The notes: generated by a model not told the origin, from the sequence alone. A DNA stretch of 64,000 nucleotides from Streptomyces sp. NBC_00341 (GCF_041435055.1 NZ_CP108002.1:7192001-7256000); one strand, 5' to 3'; counted from the stretch's first letter, positions 15,939-24,452 are shown. Program-made: numbers and translations.

Positions 15939-17534
15939 GTGCCCGAGCTGAGAGCAGCCGGTGTCGAGCGCCGCACCTTCCTGCGTTACACCAGTGCTGT
16001 CGGTGCCGCGGCCGCCATCACGGCGAGCCTTGCCGCCTGCGGCGGACCGTCCTCGACCGCCGACGGATCGACGGACAAGGGCAGCGGCAGCGACCTCATC
16101 GAGGCCGGTCTGTCCTACCCGCTGTCGACCGGCTTCGACCCGATGATCACCTCGGGCGCGACCCCGTACGCCGCCAATATGCACATCTTCGAGGGCCTGG
16201 TGGATCTCGATCCGGCAACACTCGTGGCACGTCCCGCGCTCGCCACCGAGATGCCGAAGAAGATCAACGCCACCACCTACCGGGCGACGCTGCGCAAGGG
16301 TGCGACCTTCCACGACGGCTCCGCCGTCACCGCGCAGGACGTGGTGTTCAGCTTCGAACGCATCCTGGACCCGAAGAACGCCTCGCTGATGGCGCAGTTC
16401 GTGCCCTTCATCGACACGGTCAAGGCCGTCGACGCGGGCACGGTCGAGTTCAAGCTCAAGTACCCCTTCGCGCTCTTCCCGTCCCGGATAGCCGTGGCCC
16501 GGATCGTCCCGAAGAAGATCGTGGCGCCCGACCCCAAGGCCTTCGACGCCAAGCCGGTCGGCTCGGGGCCGTACAGGTTCGTCTCTGCCACCCGCGAGGA
16601 CAAGATCGTCTTCGAGGCGTACGACAAGTACAACGGAGCCCACCCCGCCAAGGCCAAGAAGATGGTCTGGCGCCTGATGTCCGACCAGTCGGCCCGGGTC
16701 AGCGCCATGGAGTCGGGCCGCGTCCAGGCCATCGAGGACGTCCCGTACATCGACGTCAAGCGGCTCTCGGGCAACGCGAAGACCGAGTCCGTGCAGTCCT
16801 TCGGGCTGCTCTTCCTGATGTTCAACACCGCCGACAAGCGGTTCGCCGACAAGCGGGTGCGCCAGGCGCTGCACTACGCCCTGGACACCGAGAAGATCAT
16901 CTCCACCGCGATGGTCGGCAACGCGGCGGCCGCCACCGGCTACGTGCCCTCGACCCACCCCGACTACCACAAGGCCGCGACCGTCTACACGCACGACGTG
17001 GCCAAGGCGAAGCAGCTGCTCGCCGAGGCGGGCGTGAAGAACCTCTCCTTCACCGTCCTGACCACCGACACCGGCTGGGTCAAGGACATCGCCCCGCTGC
17101 TGAAGGAGAGCTGGGAGCAGGCGGGCGTCAAGGTCACCCTCAACATCGCCCAGTCCCCGGCCCAGTACGCCAAGGTCGACAAGGGGGACTTCGAAGTCCT
17201 CGTCGCCCCCGGTGACCCGTCGGTCTTCGGCAACGACGCCGACCTGCTGCTGCGCTGGTTCTACTACGGCTTCTGGCCCGAGAGCCGCTACGGCTGGGGC
17301 AAGTCCGCCGCGTACAAGAAGGTCAAGCAGACCCTCGACAAGGCCGCCCAGGCGGGCGAAGACGCGAAGCGCAAGGAGCTGTGGGGCCAGGTCACCGACC
17401 TCGTCGCGGACGAGGCCGCGCTCTACCCGATCCTGCACCGCAAGCTCCCCACCGCCTGGACCGAGAAGGCGCTGCCCGGCTTCAAGCCGCTGCCCACCAC
17501 CGGCCTGTCCTTCCTGGACGTCAGCCGCGCCTGA
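15939..17534 (+). CDS. ABC transporter solute-binding lipoprotein (peptide/nickel family, SatA-like)
   Basis: 531 aa from GTG 15939 with GGAGG upstream. An RRTFLRY twin-arginine motif (residues 11-17) and the lipobox LAAC with Cys 34 mark an exported lipoprotein. The rest is family-5 binding protein: FEGLVDLDPATL, LRKGATFHDGSAVTAQDVVFSFERI, PVGSGPYRFV, NTADKRFADKRVRQALHYALD and ALYPILHRKLPTAW. Most family members bind oligopeptides, but in Haemophilus ducreyi SatA such a protein binds sialic acid. The nan-type operator upstream and the NanA-like lyase at the operon's end make sialic acid, perhaps a modified form, the likely ligand. Confidence 0.83.
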   Translation: MPELRAAGVERRTFLRYTSAVGAAAAITASLAACGGPSSTADGSTDKGSGSDLIEAGLSYPLSTGFDPMITSGATPYAANMHIFEGLVDLDPATLVARPALATEMPKKINATTYRATLRKGATFHDGSAVTAQDVVFSFERILDPKNASLMAQFVPFIDTVKAVDAGTVEFKLKYPFALFPSRIAVARIVPKKIVAPDPKAFDAKPVGSGPYRFVSATREDKIVFEAYDKYNGAHPAKAKKMVWRLMSDQSARVSAMESGRVQAIEDVPYIDVKRLSGNAKTESVQSFGLLFLMFNTADKRFADKRVRQALHYALDTEKIISTAMVGNAAAATGYVPSTHPDYHKAATVYTHDVAKAKQLLAEAGVKNLSFTVLTTDTGWVKDIAPLLKESWEQAGVKVTLNIAQSPAQYAKVDKGDFEVLVAPGDPSVFGNDADLLLRWFYYGFWPESRYGWGKSAAYKKVKQTLDKAAQAGEDAKRKELWGQVTDLVADEAALYPILHRKLPTAWTEKALPGFKPLPTTGLSFLDVSRA

Positions 17535-17547
17535 CCGGCCCCCACCG

Positions 17548-17585
17548 GGTCACCGGGCCCGCCGCCCGCCACCTGCCCGGTGACC
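17548..17585 (+). other. Intercistronic hairpin 1 (binding protein-permease gap)
   Basis: Arms GGTCACCGGGC (17548-17558) and GCCCGGTGACC (17575-17585) pair perfectly, starting 14 nt after the binding-protein stop. Such hairpins often protect or partially terminate the upstream message so that binding protein outnumbers the membrane components. Confidence 0.5.
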
Positions 17586-17655
17586 GGGCGGCCCGCAGGC
17601 CCGGCCGGCCCCGAGCCGCCCCCAGCCGGCGCCGCTCACCCGGCGCCAGATCGCC

Positions 17656-17690
17656 CGGTCCGGGACAACTGACCCCGCTGTCCCGGACCG
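17656..17690 (+). other. Intercistronic hairpin 2, 12-bp perfect stem
   Basis: Arms CGGTCCGGGACA (17656-17667) and TGTCCCGGACCG (17679-17690) enclose an 11-nt loop, ending 27 nt before the permease start. No T-run follows, so partial termination or mRNA stabilisation is more likely than full termination. Confidence 0.5.
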
Positions 17691-17717
17691 GCCCGCCCAA
17701 CCGCAAGGAACCCGACG

Positions 17718-18668
17718 ATGGTTGCTTTTCTCCGGCTCGCGCTGCGCCGCGTCGCGATGATGCCGGTGATGATCCTCGGCATCGCGCTGCTCGTCTTCGT
17801 GGTGCTGCAGTTCTCGCCGGCCGACCCGGCCTTCAACGCGCTCGGGGAGAGCGCCACTCCCGAAGCCCGTGCGGCCTTCGCGGACGCCAACGGCCTCAAC
17901 GACCCGCTGCCCGTCCGCTACTTCCACTTCCTCGGCCAGCTGCTCCACTTCGACCTCGGGACGACCGTCCCGCCGAGCCAGCCCGTCGTCGACCGGATCA
18001 CCGCCGCCTTCCCGCTCACCCTCCAGCTGACGATCCTCGGCCTGATCCTCGCGATCGTCCTCGCGGTCGTCTCCGGCGTCATCGGCGCGATGTACCGCGA
18101 CCGCTGGCCCGACCAGCTGTTCCGGGTGCTCTCCATGGCCGGGGTCGCCGTCCCGTCCTTCTGGCTCGGTGTCCTGCTCATCCAGCAGTTCGCGCTGAAC
18201 ACCCGCATCTTCCCGACCGGCGGCTACACCAATCCCGCCGACTCCTTCAGCGGCTGGCTCCGCACCATGGCCCTGCCCGCCCTCTCGCTCGCCGTGCCCG
18301 TCGCGGCGTCGCTCGCCCGGCTCGTCCGCACCTCGATGGTCGCCGAGCTCGACCGCGACTACGTCCGCACCGCACGCGGCAACGGACTGCCGGTGTTCCT
18401 GGTGATCCGCTCGGTGCTGCGCAACGCGCTCGTCACCCCGCTCACCGTGCTCGGCGTCAAGGTCGGCTACCTGCTCAGCGGCGCCGTCGTCATCGAAGCG
18501 ATCTTCGACCTGCCCGGCATGGGCAAGCTCATCCTCGAAGGTGTCACCGGCGGCGATGTCGCCCTGGTCCAGGGCACCGTACTGACCATCGCCATCGCGT
18601 TCCTGGTGGTCAACGTCATCGTCGACCTGCTCTATCTGCTGGTCAACCCGCGCATCAGGACGGTGTGA
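17718..18668 (+). CDS. ABC transporter permease (DppB/SatB type)
   Basis: 316 aa with AAGGAA ahead of the ATG. Standard DppB architecture: first membrane helix MMPVMILGIALLVFVVLQFSP, an extracytoplasmic loop, then five further helices. The EAA-type coupling motif is LDRDYVRTARGNGLPVFLVI and the late pattern EAIFDLPGMGKLILEGV is typical of the family. It forms a heterodimeric channel with the permease half of the next gene, which begins 1 bp after its stop. Role: import of the SatA-like protein's ligand. Confidence 0.88.
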   Translation: MVAFLRLALRRVAMMPVMILGIALLVFVVLQFSPADPAFNALGESATPEARAAFADANGLNDPLPVRYFHFLGQLLHFDLGTTVPPSQPVVDRITAAFPLTLQLTILGLILAIVLAVVSGVIGAMYRDRWPDQLFRVLSMAGVAVPSFWLGVLLIQQFALNTRIFPTGGYTNPADSFSGWLRTMALPALSLAVPVAASLARLVRTSMVAELDRDYVRTARGNGLPVFLVIRSVLRNALVTPLTVLGVKVGYLLSGAVVIEAIFDLPGMGKLILEGVTGGDVALVQGTVLTIAIAFLVVNVIVDLLYLLVNPRIRTV

Positions 18669-18669
18669 C

Positions 18670-20640
18670 ATGTTCACCACGGGCCGGCTGGCCAACAAGC
18701 TCTCCCGACCGGGCATCGCGTTCCGCGCCCTCCCGGTCACCTCCCGCGTCGCGCTCTGCGTGCTGATCCTCGTCATCCTCGGCGCGGTGTTCGCCCCGCT
18801 CCTCACCCAGGACCCGCTCACCACCGGCACCCCGGTCCAGGCCCCGAGCGGCGGCCACTGGTTCGGCACCGACCGGGCCGGCCGCGACGTCTTCGCCCGC
18901 GTCGTGCACGGCTCGCGCTACTCGCTGATCATCGGACTCGGCTCGACCGCCCTGGCCCTGATCGCCGGCGCCCTGCTCGGCGCACTCGCCGCCACCTCGC
19001 GCAAGCTCGGTGACGAGTCCGTGATGCGCACCCTCGACGTGGTGATGTCGTTCCCGCCGATCGCCCTGGCCGCCGTACTCGTCGCGGTCTTCGGCACCAG
19101 CGTCCCGGTCATCATCTTCACCATCGCCTTCGTCTACACCCCCTCGCTGGCCCGGGTGGTCCGCGCCAACGTCCTCTCCCAGTACGGCGAGGACTACGTC
19201 GCGGCCGAGAAGGTCATCGGCGCCCGGCGCGGCTACATCGTGCTTCGGCACGTCGCCGTCAACTGCATGGCCCCGGTCATGGTCTTCGCCACCGTGATGG
19301 TCGCGGAGGCGATCATCTTCGAGGCGAGCCTCTCCTTCATCGGCGCCGGTGTGCAGGACCCGGACCCCAGCTGGGGCAGCGTGCTGGCCTACGGCCGGCA
19401 GATCCTCCTCGCGGGCGGCTGGTGGGCCACGTTCTTCCCCGGCCTCGCCCTGCTGGTCACCGTCCTCGCGCTGAACATCCTCTCCGAGGGCCTCACCGAC
19501 GCCTCCGCGGCCCCGAAGAAGCCCCGCGCGGGCGTCGAGCCCTCCCACACCGCCACGGCACCGGACCCGGTGGAGGCCCGCTCCACCGTGGACATCGACG
19601 CCGCCCTCGCCAAGCTCGCGGAGCGCGTCCACGCCAACGGCCCGGCCCTCACCCCGGTACCGGAGGACGCCGCCGAACTCCTGGTCGTACGGGACCTCGC
19701 CATCCGCTTCCCCGACCGGTACGGCACCATCCCGGTCGTCGACTCCCTCGACTTCACCGTCCACGAGGGCGAAACCCTCGGCCTGGTCGGCGAGTCCGGC
19801 TGCGGCAAATCCATCACCAGCCTCGCCGTCATGGGCCTCCTCGCCCGCAACGCCGAGGTCAGCGGCGAGATCCTCTACCGGGGCCGGGACCTGCTGAAGC
19901 TTCCGCCCAAGGAACGCCGCGCCCTGATGGGCCCCGAGATCGCGATGGTCTACCAGGACGCGCTCTCCTCCCTCAACCCGTCCGTGCTCGTCGGCACCCA
20001 GCTGAAGCAGCTCACCTCGCGCGGCGGTACGAAAACCCCGGCCGAACTCCTCGACCTGGTCGGCCTCGCACCCGAACGCACCCTGCGCAGCTACCCGCAC
20101 GAACTCTCCGGCGGCCAGCGCCAGCGCGTCCTGATCGCCATGGCGCTCTCCCGCAGCCCCCGGCTGCTCATCGCGGACGAACCGACCACCGCCCTGGACG
20201 TCACCGTCCAGGCCCAGGTCGTCGAACTCCTGGTCCGGCTGCGCGAAGAACTCGGCTTCGCCATGGTGCTCGTCAGCCACGACCTCGCGCTCGTCGGTGA
20301 CCTGTCGCACCGCGTCGCGGTGATGTACGCGGGCCGACTGGCCGAGATCGGGGACACCCGGTCCGTACTCACCGCCCCCACCCACCACTACAGCCGCGGC
20401 CTGCTCGGCTCTGTCGTCTCGCTGGAGGCGGGCGCCCAACGGCTCCACCAGATCCGCGGCGTCGTCCCCGCCCCCCAGGGCTTCGGTACGGGCTGCCGGT
20501 TCGCCTCGCGCTGCGGCGCCGCCACCGAGCTGTGCCGCACCACCACCCCCGCACTCGACACGCGCGTCGGCGCGCACGACCACGGCTTCGCCTGCCACCA
20601 CCCGGCGAAGACCGCACAGCTGGAAGGGAGCGCCCTGTGA
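18670..20640 (+). CDS. Fused ABC permease-ATPase (DppC + DppD; SatC-like)
   Basis: 656 aa joining two proteins that are normally separate. Residues about 1-285 are a DppC-type permease (GHWFGTDRAGRDVFARVVHG, YGEDYVAAEKVIGARRGYI, FEASLSFIGAGVQDPDPSWG). A 60-residue linker rich in Ala and Pro follows. From about 345 comes an ABC ATPase: Walker A GESGCGKS (residues 374-381), signature LSGGQRQR, Walker B LLIADEPT, H-loop VSHDLALVGD and the oligopeptide-type tail with Cys residues (GCRFASRCGAATELC). The junction reads through without interruption, so it is a genuine fusion. As I recall, H. ducreyi SatC has the same arrangement. It overlaps the next ATPase gene by 4 bp. Confidence 0.87.
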   Translation: MFTTGRLANKLSRPGIAFRALPVTSRVALCVLILVILGAVFAPLLTQDPLTTGTPVQAPSGGHWFGTDRAGRDVFARVVHGSRYSLIIGLGSTALALIAGALLGALAATSRKLGDESVMRTLDVVMSFPPIALAAVLVAVFGTSVPVIIFTIAFVYTPSLARVVRANVLSQYGEDYVAAEKVIGARRGYIVLRHVAVNCMAPVMVFATVMVAEAIIFEASLSFIGAGVQDPDPSWGSVLAYGRQILLAGGWWATFFPGLALLVTVLALNILSEGLTDASAAPKKPRAGVEPSHTATAPDPVEARSTVDIDAALAKLAERVHANGPALTPVPEDAAELLVVRDLAIRFPDRYGTIPVVDSLDFTVHEGETLGLVGESGCGKSITSLAVMGLLARNAEVSGEILYRGRDLLKLPPKERRALMGPEIAMVYQDALSSLNPSVLVGTQLKQLTSRGGTKTPAELLDLVGLAPERTLRSYPHELSGGQRQRVLIAMALSRSPRLLIADEPTTALDVTVQAQVVELLVRLREELGFAMVLVSHDLALVGDLSHRVAVMYAGRLAEIGDTRSVLTAPTHHYSRGLLGSVVSLEAGAQRLHQIRGVVPAPQGFGTGCRFASRCGAATELCRTTTPALDTRVGAHDHGFACHHPAKTAQLEGSAL

Positions 20641-21644
20641 TCAGGCTCGACGGCGTCCACGTACGCCACAAGGCACGCAGCGGAGGCGTGTTCCGCCGCG
20701 ACGCCGTGCACGCCCTCACCGACGCGAGCCTGGAGGTGAAGCGCGGCGAGATCGTCGGCCTGGTCGGTGAGTCCGGCTGCGGCAAGTCGACGCTGGCCCG
20801 GGTGCTCACCGGACTGCAGAAGCCCACGGAGGGGACGGTCACCTTCCACGGCAAGGACCTGTGGGAGATGTCCGGGACCCAGCGGCGCGACGACTTCGGC
20901 TCCGCCGTCGGCGTCGTCTTCCAGGACCCCTCGACCGCCCTCAACCCCCGGCTCACCGTCCGTCAGATCCTGCGCGACCCGCTCGACGTGCACCGCCGGG
21001 GCACCCGCGAGGAGCGCGAGGCACGCGTCGAGGAGCTCCTCGACCTGGTCGGCCTCCCCGGCCACACCCTGGCCGCGCTGCCCGGACAGCTCTCCGGCGG
21101 CCAGCGCCAGCGCGTCGCCATCGCCCGCGCGCTCGCGCTCGAACCGGAACTGATCGTCGCCGACGAACCGACGTCCGCGCTCGACGTGTCGGTCCGCGCC
21201 CAGGTCCTCAACCTCCTGGTCGACCTGCGCGAACGGCTCGACCTCGGCATGGTGTTCATCTCGCACGACATCCAGACCGTGCGCTACCTGGCCGACCGCA
21301 TCGCCGTCCTCTACCTCGGCCGCATCGTCGAGGAGGGGCGCGCGGCCGATGTCGCGGGCGCCCCCTCGCACCCGTACACCGAGGCGCTGCTCTCCGCGAC
21401 CCCCAGCCTGCTGGAGACCACCGAGCGCATCGTGCTCACCGGCCCGGTCCCCTCCGCGACCAACCCGCCCACCGGCTGCCCGTTCCGCACCCGCTGCTGG
21501 AAGGCGGACGACGCGTGCGCCACGGTCTTCCCGGTCCGCACCGAAGGCCCGGACGGGCACCGCTGGCACTGCGTCCACCCCCAGACCCCCGCGTCCCCCG
21601 CCGGGGACCCGACCCCCGTACCGTCCGCAAGGAGCACCGCATGA
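20637..21644 (+). CDS. ABC transporter ATPase (DppF type, SatD-like)
   Basis: 335 aa from GTG 20637, which overlaps the previous stop (GTGA) and has GGGAG upstream. It has Walker A VGESGCGKSTL, Q-loop VFQDPSTALNPRLTV, signature LSGGQRQR, Walker B LIVADEPTSALD and H-loop ISHDIQTV, plus the C-terminal oligopeptide-transporter domain with Cys residues (TGCPFRTRCWKADDAC). It supplies the second nucleotide-binding site of the importer. The stop overlaps the next start as ATGA. Confidence 0.88.
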   Translation: MIRLDGVHVRHKARSGGVFRRDAVHALTDASLEVKRGEIVGLVGESGCGKSTLARVLTGLQKPTEGTVTFHGKDLWEMSGTQRRDDFGSAVGVVFQDPSTALNPRLTVRQILRDPLDVHRRGTREEREARVEELLDLVGLPGHTLAALPGQLSGGQRQRVAIARALALEPELIVADEPTSALDVSVRAQVLNLLVDLRERLDLGMVFISHDIQTVRYLADRIAVLYLGRIVEEGRAADVAGAPSHPYTEALLSATPSLLETTERIVLTGPVPSATNPPTGCPFRTRCWKADDACATVFPVRTEGPDGHRWHCVHPQTPASPAGDPTPVPSARSTA

Positions 21645-22576
21645 CCGCCCGAACCCCCCGCTACTCGGGAGTGATCCCGCCCGTCGTCACCCCGCTCACC
21701 GCGGACGGCGAGCTCGACCGCCCCTCCCTGGAGCGGGTCGTGGGGCATCTCGTCGACGGTGGTGTCAGCGGGCTGTTCGCCCTCGGCAGCTCCGGTGAGA
21801 CCGCCTATCTGACGCCCGGACAGCAGGACCAGGTCATCGAGGTCATCACGGCCGCCGCCGCGGGCCGGGTGCCGGTCCTCGTCGGAGCGATCGAGACCAC
21901 CACCAACCGGGCCATCGAGCGCGCCAACCGCGCCGCCGAGCTCGGCGCGGACGCCGTCGTCGTCACCGCGCCCTTCTACACCCGCACCCACGACGCCGAG
22001 ATCGACCGCCACTTCAGGCAGGTCGCCGCCGCCGTGGACGTACCGCTCCTGGCGTACGACGTACCGGTCTGCGTGCACAGCAAGCTCGACCCGGAACTGC
22101 TGCTGCCACTGGCGGCCGACGGGGTACTGGCCGGGGTCAAGGACTCCAGCGGCGACGACGGCTCGTTCCGCCGGCTGGTCATCGGCGCCCGGGAACTGCC
22201 CGGCTTCTCCGTGCTCACCGGCCACGAGCTGGTCGTCGACGCGATGATGCTCGGCGGCGCCGACGGCTCCGTGCCCGGACTCGGCAACGTCGACCCGCAC
22301 GGCTACGTACGCCTGCACGAAGCCGCGGTCCGCGGTGACTGGGCCGCAGCGACGGCCGAACAGGACCGCCTCGTCGCGCTCTTCGACATCATCCGAGCCG
22401 CCCGCCCGGGAACCGCCTCCGCCACCGCCGCCGGACTCGGCGCGTTCAAGACCGCCCTCATGCTGCGCGGGATCATCACCACCAACGTGATGAGCCCGCC
22501 GATGCGCCCGCTGGACGCCGAGGAGACGGCGACGATCGCCGCATACCTGGACCGCGCGGGGCTCTCCCGCGTCTGA
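21641..22576 (+). CDS. Second N-acetylneuraminate lyase-like aldolase (DapA/NanA family)
   Basis: 311 aa; ATG 21641 follows AAGGAGCACCGC and overlaps the ATPase stop. Closely related to the nanA product: LFALGSSGETAYL for the substrate loop, TAPFYTRTHDAEIDRHF, LLAYDVPVCVHSKL and Schiff-base Lys in LAGVKDSSGDDG. Its loop keeps the usual Gly (GSSGE) where the nanA product has GSTSE. Coupling to a dedicated transporter suggests either redundancy or a related 2-keto-3-deoxy acid or modified sialic acid as substrate. Family is certain, exact substrate is not. Confidence 0.82.
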   Translation: MTARTPRYSGVIPPVVTPLTADGELDRPSLERVVGHLVDGGVSGLFALGSSGETAYLTPGQQDQVIEVITAAAAGRVPVLVGAIETTTNRAIERANRAAELGADAVVVTAPFYTRTHDAEIDRHFRQVAAAVDVPLLAYDVPVCVHSKLDPELLLPLAADGVLAGVKDSSGDDGSFRRLVIGARELPGFSVLTGHELVVDAMMLGGADGSVPGLGNVDPHGYVRLHEAAVRGDWAAATAEQDRLVALFDIIRAARPGTASATAAGLGAFKTALMLRGIITTNVMSPPMRPLDAEETATIAAYLDRAGLSRV

Positions 22577-22601
22577 GGTCCGTGCCGTCGCGGCACGCGT
22601 C

Positions 22602-22643
22602 GGAGGCCCGGTCGGACAGCGCACGCTGTCCGACCGGGCCTCC
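22602..22643. terminator. Strong bidirectional terminator, 18-bp perfect stem
   Basis: GGAGGCCCGGTCGGACAG (22602-22619) and CTGTCCGACCGGGCCTCC (22626-22643) pair over 18 bp with a 6-nt loop. It separates the ABC-lyase operon from the convergent long chaplin gene. Confidence 0.8.
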
Positions 22644-22684
22644 AGGGCCGTCGTTCTATCTACCGCTCAGAGGGCGGTCTCGGC

Positions 22685-23554
22685 TCAGCCCTGCGACTTG
22701 CGGCTGCGGCGCATCAGCAGGCCGCCACCGAGCACCATCGCGGCGCTGGCGCCACCGGCGATGCCCAGGTTGCTGTTCGCACCGGTGTGCGCCATCTGCG
22801 GCGGCTTGTGGTGGTGCGTCGGCTTGTGGGGGTGCCAGGCGTGCGTCGGAGGGTTGTGCGTGGGCGGGTTGTGGGTCGGGGGGTTGTGGTGCGGCGGGTT
22901 GTGCGTGGGCGGGTTGTGGTGCGGGGGGTGGTGGGGCGGGTTGTGCGTGGGCGGCTTCGGCGGGTTGTGGTGGTGGCTGGGAGGGCAGTCGCCGTTGTGG
23001 TGATGGTGGTGGTGACCCGTCGTCGGGGGCTTCGGCGGGTGCGTGGGCGGGTTGTGGTGCGTCGGCGGCTTGTGATGCGTCGGCGGCTTGGGGTGGACCG
23101 GGGGCTTCGGGGTCTCGTTCCCGCCCTCGCTGTTCTCGCACTTGTTGCCGAACGCCGGGTTCAGCAGGCCGACCACGTCGACCGTGTTGCCGCAGGCGTT
23201 GACCGGGACGTCGACCGGGGCCTGGATCAGGTTGCCCGACAGCACACCGGGGGAGTTGGCCGCGACGCCGTTGGCACTCGCGCCCTGGGCGTCGCCGCGG
23301 CCCGATTCACCGCTGCTGTTCTCGCACTCGTTGCCGAACGCCGGGTTCAGCGCGCCGACCACGTTGACCGTGTTGCCGCAGAGGTTGACGGGCACGTGCA
23401 CCGGCACCTGCACGGTGTTGCCCGAGCCGACGCCGGGCGAACCGATGGCCGCCCCGTCGGCCGAGGCGTCCGCGAACGCGTAGCCGCCGGAGGCGGTCAG
23501 GATGCCTGACGCCGCCGCCATGACGAGCACGCTTTTACTCAAGGCTTTTCGCAT
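22685..23554 (-). CDS. Long chaplin with two chaplin domains and cell-wall sorting tail
   Basis: 289 aa; ATG 23554 (MRKALSKSVLV) has GGAAGGG upstream. Signal peptide to about residue 30. Two chaplin repeats each hold the paired Cys: one around VPVNLCGNTVNVVGALNPAFGNECEN, the other around VPVNACGNTVDVVGLLNPAFG. A long spacer of Pro, His, Thr and Asn follows, including six consecutive His. The sorting motif is MAHTG (family usually LAxTG), then a hydrophobic helix and the tail RRSRKSQG. Long chaplins are anchored by class E sortase and help coat aerial hyphae with hydrophobic amyloid. Corresponds to the ChpA/B/C class; the exact orthologue is not assigned. Confidence 0.92.
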   Translation of the reverse strand: MRKALSKSVLVMAAASGILTASGGYAFADASADGAAIGSPGVGSGNTVQVPVHVPVNLCGNTVNVVGALNPAFGNECENSSGESGRGDAQGASANGVAANSPGVLSGNLIQAPVDVPVNACGNTVDVVGLLNPAFGNKCENSEGGNETPKPPVHPKPPTHHKPPTHHNPPTHPPKPPTTGHHHHHHNGDCPPSHHHNPPKPPTHNPPHHPPHHNPPTHNPPHHNPPTHNPPTHNPPTHAWHPHKPTHHHKPPQMAHTGANSNLGIAGGASAAMVLGGGLLMRRSRKSQG

Positions 23555-23990
23555 TGATTGCCCTTCCTTAGGACATTTCGCGCGGGCGCATTGCCCGCAG
23601 TTCATTCATCAGCCGTGCAGCAACCGTCGGGCATGCCAGTACTGCTGGGTGAGCGTCCCGTCGGGCGGGCTTGACTTCACGCATAACGACGCTCGGGTGA
23701 CGGGGAAACGTGGAATCCGTGAAAATAATGTGACCACCCGGACGGACTAAGAATGGGTGTTCGTTTCCTCAATTCGAGTCACCGGACCGCGCTCTGGGCC
23801 GTTCGGACGAAAGGAAGTTGAGGATTGAATCGAAACGCGTGACTACCGAATGCGCGGTGCATTTACCCGCCTCTTTCGTACGGATGTCCGTCGATTCCCG
23901 GCATTCGGGTGAATGGACATAACCAAACGTCCGGAAGCGAGTTGGTCAGTGCGCTCCGGTACGGGGCATCCAGTACGAGAAGGGTTCATC
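23555..23990. promoter_or_regulatory. Divergent chaplin/rodlin control region
   Basis: 436 bp without a convincing gene, clearly AT-richer than the coding DNA around it. It must hold both promoters, which in streptomycetes are under developmental (BldN-type) control. I could not place -35/-10 boxes with confidence. The GAAGGG before GTG 23991 is the rodlin ribosome-binding site. Confidence 0.5.
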
Positions 23991-24392
23991 GTGATCAAGA
24001 AGGTCCTGGCTACGGGTGCCGTTGCCGCCTCCATCCTCGGTCTCGGCGCTGCGCAGGCGATGGCCATCGGCAACGACGGCGGCACCACGTCGGTCAACGG
24101 GAACGGCGCCTCGCAGTCGTTCGGCAACGCCGAGACCCACGGCGACGGCAGCCCCCAGTTCGGCCTGGTCCAGGGCTCGCTGAACAAGCCCTGCGTCGGT
24201 CTGCCGCTCAAGGCCAACGTCGGTTCGCTGATCGGCCTCGTCCCGATCGCGGTCCAGGACGTCAACGTCCTGTCGTCGCCGCAGAACCAGCAGTGCACCG
24301 AGAACTCCACCCAGGCGAAGGGCGACGAGCCGCTGTCGCACATCCTGGACAACATCCCGGTCCTCTCCGGCAACGGTGCCGGCAACCGCTGA
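23991..24392 (+). CDS. Rodlin (first of three)
   Basis: 133 aa from GTG 23991 (VIKKVLATGAVAASILGLGAA), chosen because GAAGGG precedes it and the leader matches the other rodlins. After signal cleavage near AMAIGN the mature protein has GGTTSVNGNGASQSFGN, a central LVQGSLNKPC, NVGSLIGLVPIAVQDVNVLS and C-terminal QQCTENSTQAKGDEPLSHIL. Rodlins assemble with chaplins into the rodlet layer on spores and aerial hyphae. The gene shares long identical DNA blocks with both other rodlins. Family-level symbol would be rdl; A/B assignment is not made. Confidence 0.93.
   Translation: MIKKVLATGAVAASILGLGAAQAMAIGNDGGTTSVNGNGASQSFGNAETHGDGSPQFGLVQGSLNKPCVGLPLKANVGSLIGLVPIAVQDVNVLSSPQNQQCTENSTQAKGDEPLSHILDNIPVLSGNGAGNR
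24208..24316 (+). repeat. Mosaic block shared with the two other rodlin genes
   Basis: 24208-24263 is identical over 56 nt to 26972-27027 in rodlin 3. The very next stretch, 24264-24316, is identical over 53 nt to 26122-26174 in rodlin 2. The switch of best match within one gene suggests gene conversion between tandem copies. Confidence 0.7.
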
Positions 24393-24404
24393 TCCAGCTG
24401 TGCA

Positions 24405-24452
24405 CAGGCCCCGGGCCCGCCGGCGCTCCTCCTCCGCGCGGCCCGGGGCCTG
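24405..24452 (+). terminator. Terminator after rodlin 1
   Basis: Arms CAGGCCCCGGGCC (24405-24417) and GGCCCGGGGCCTG (24440-24452) pair over 13 bp, starting 12 nt after the stop. Confidence 0.6.

Noticed and set aside
15939..21644. ABC operon as a plain oligopeptide or nickel importer
   Set aside because: Domain family alone allows it, but the shared nan-type operator, terminal lyase gene and permease-ATPase fusion favour sialic acid; kept as the alternative.
22856..23100. Repetitive GTGGGCGGGTTGTG-type DNA as a CRISPR or satellite repeat
   Set aside because: It is the coding sequence of the Pro-His-Asn-Thr stalk of the long chaplin; unit lengths are irregular and in frame.
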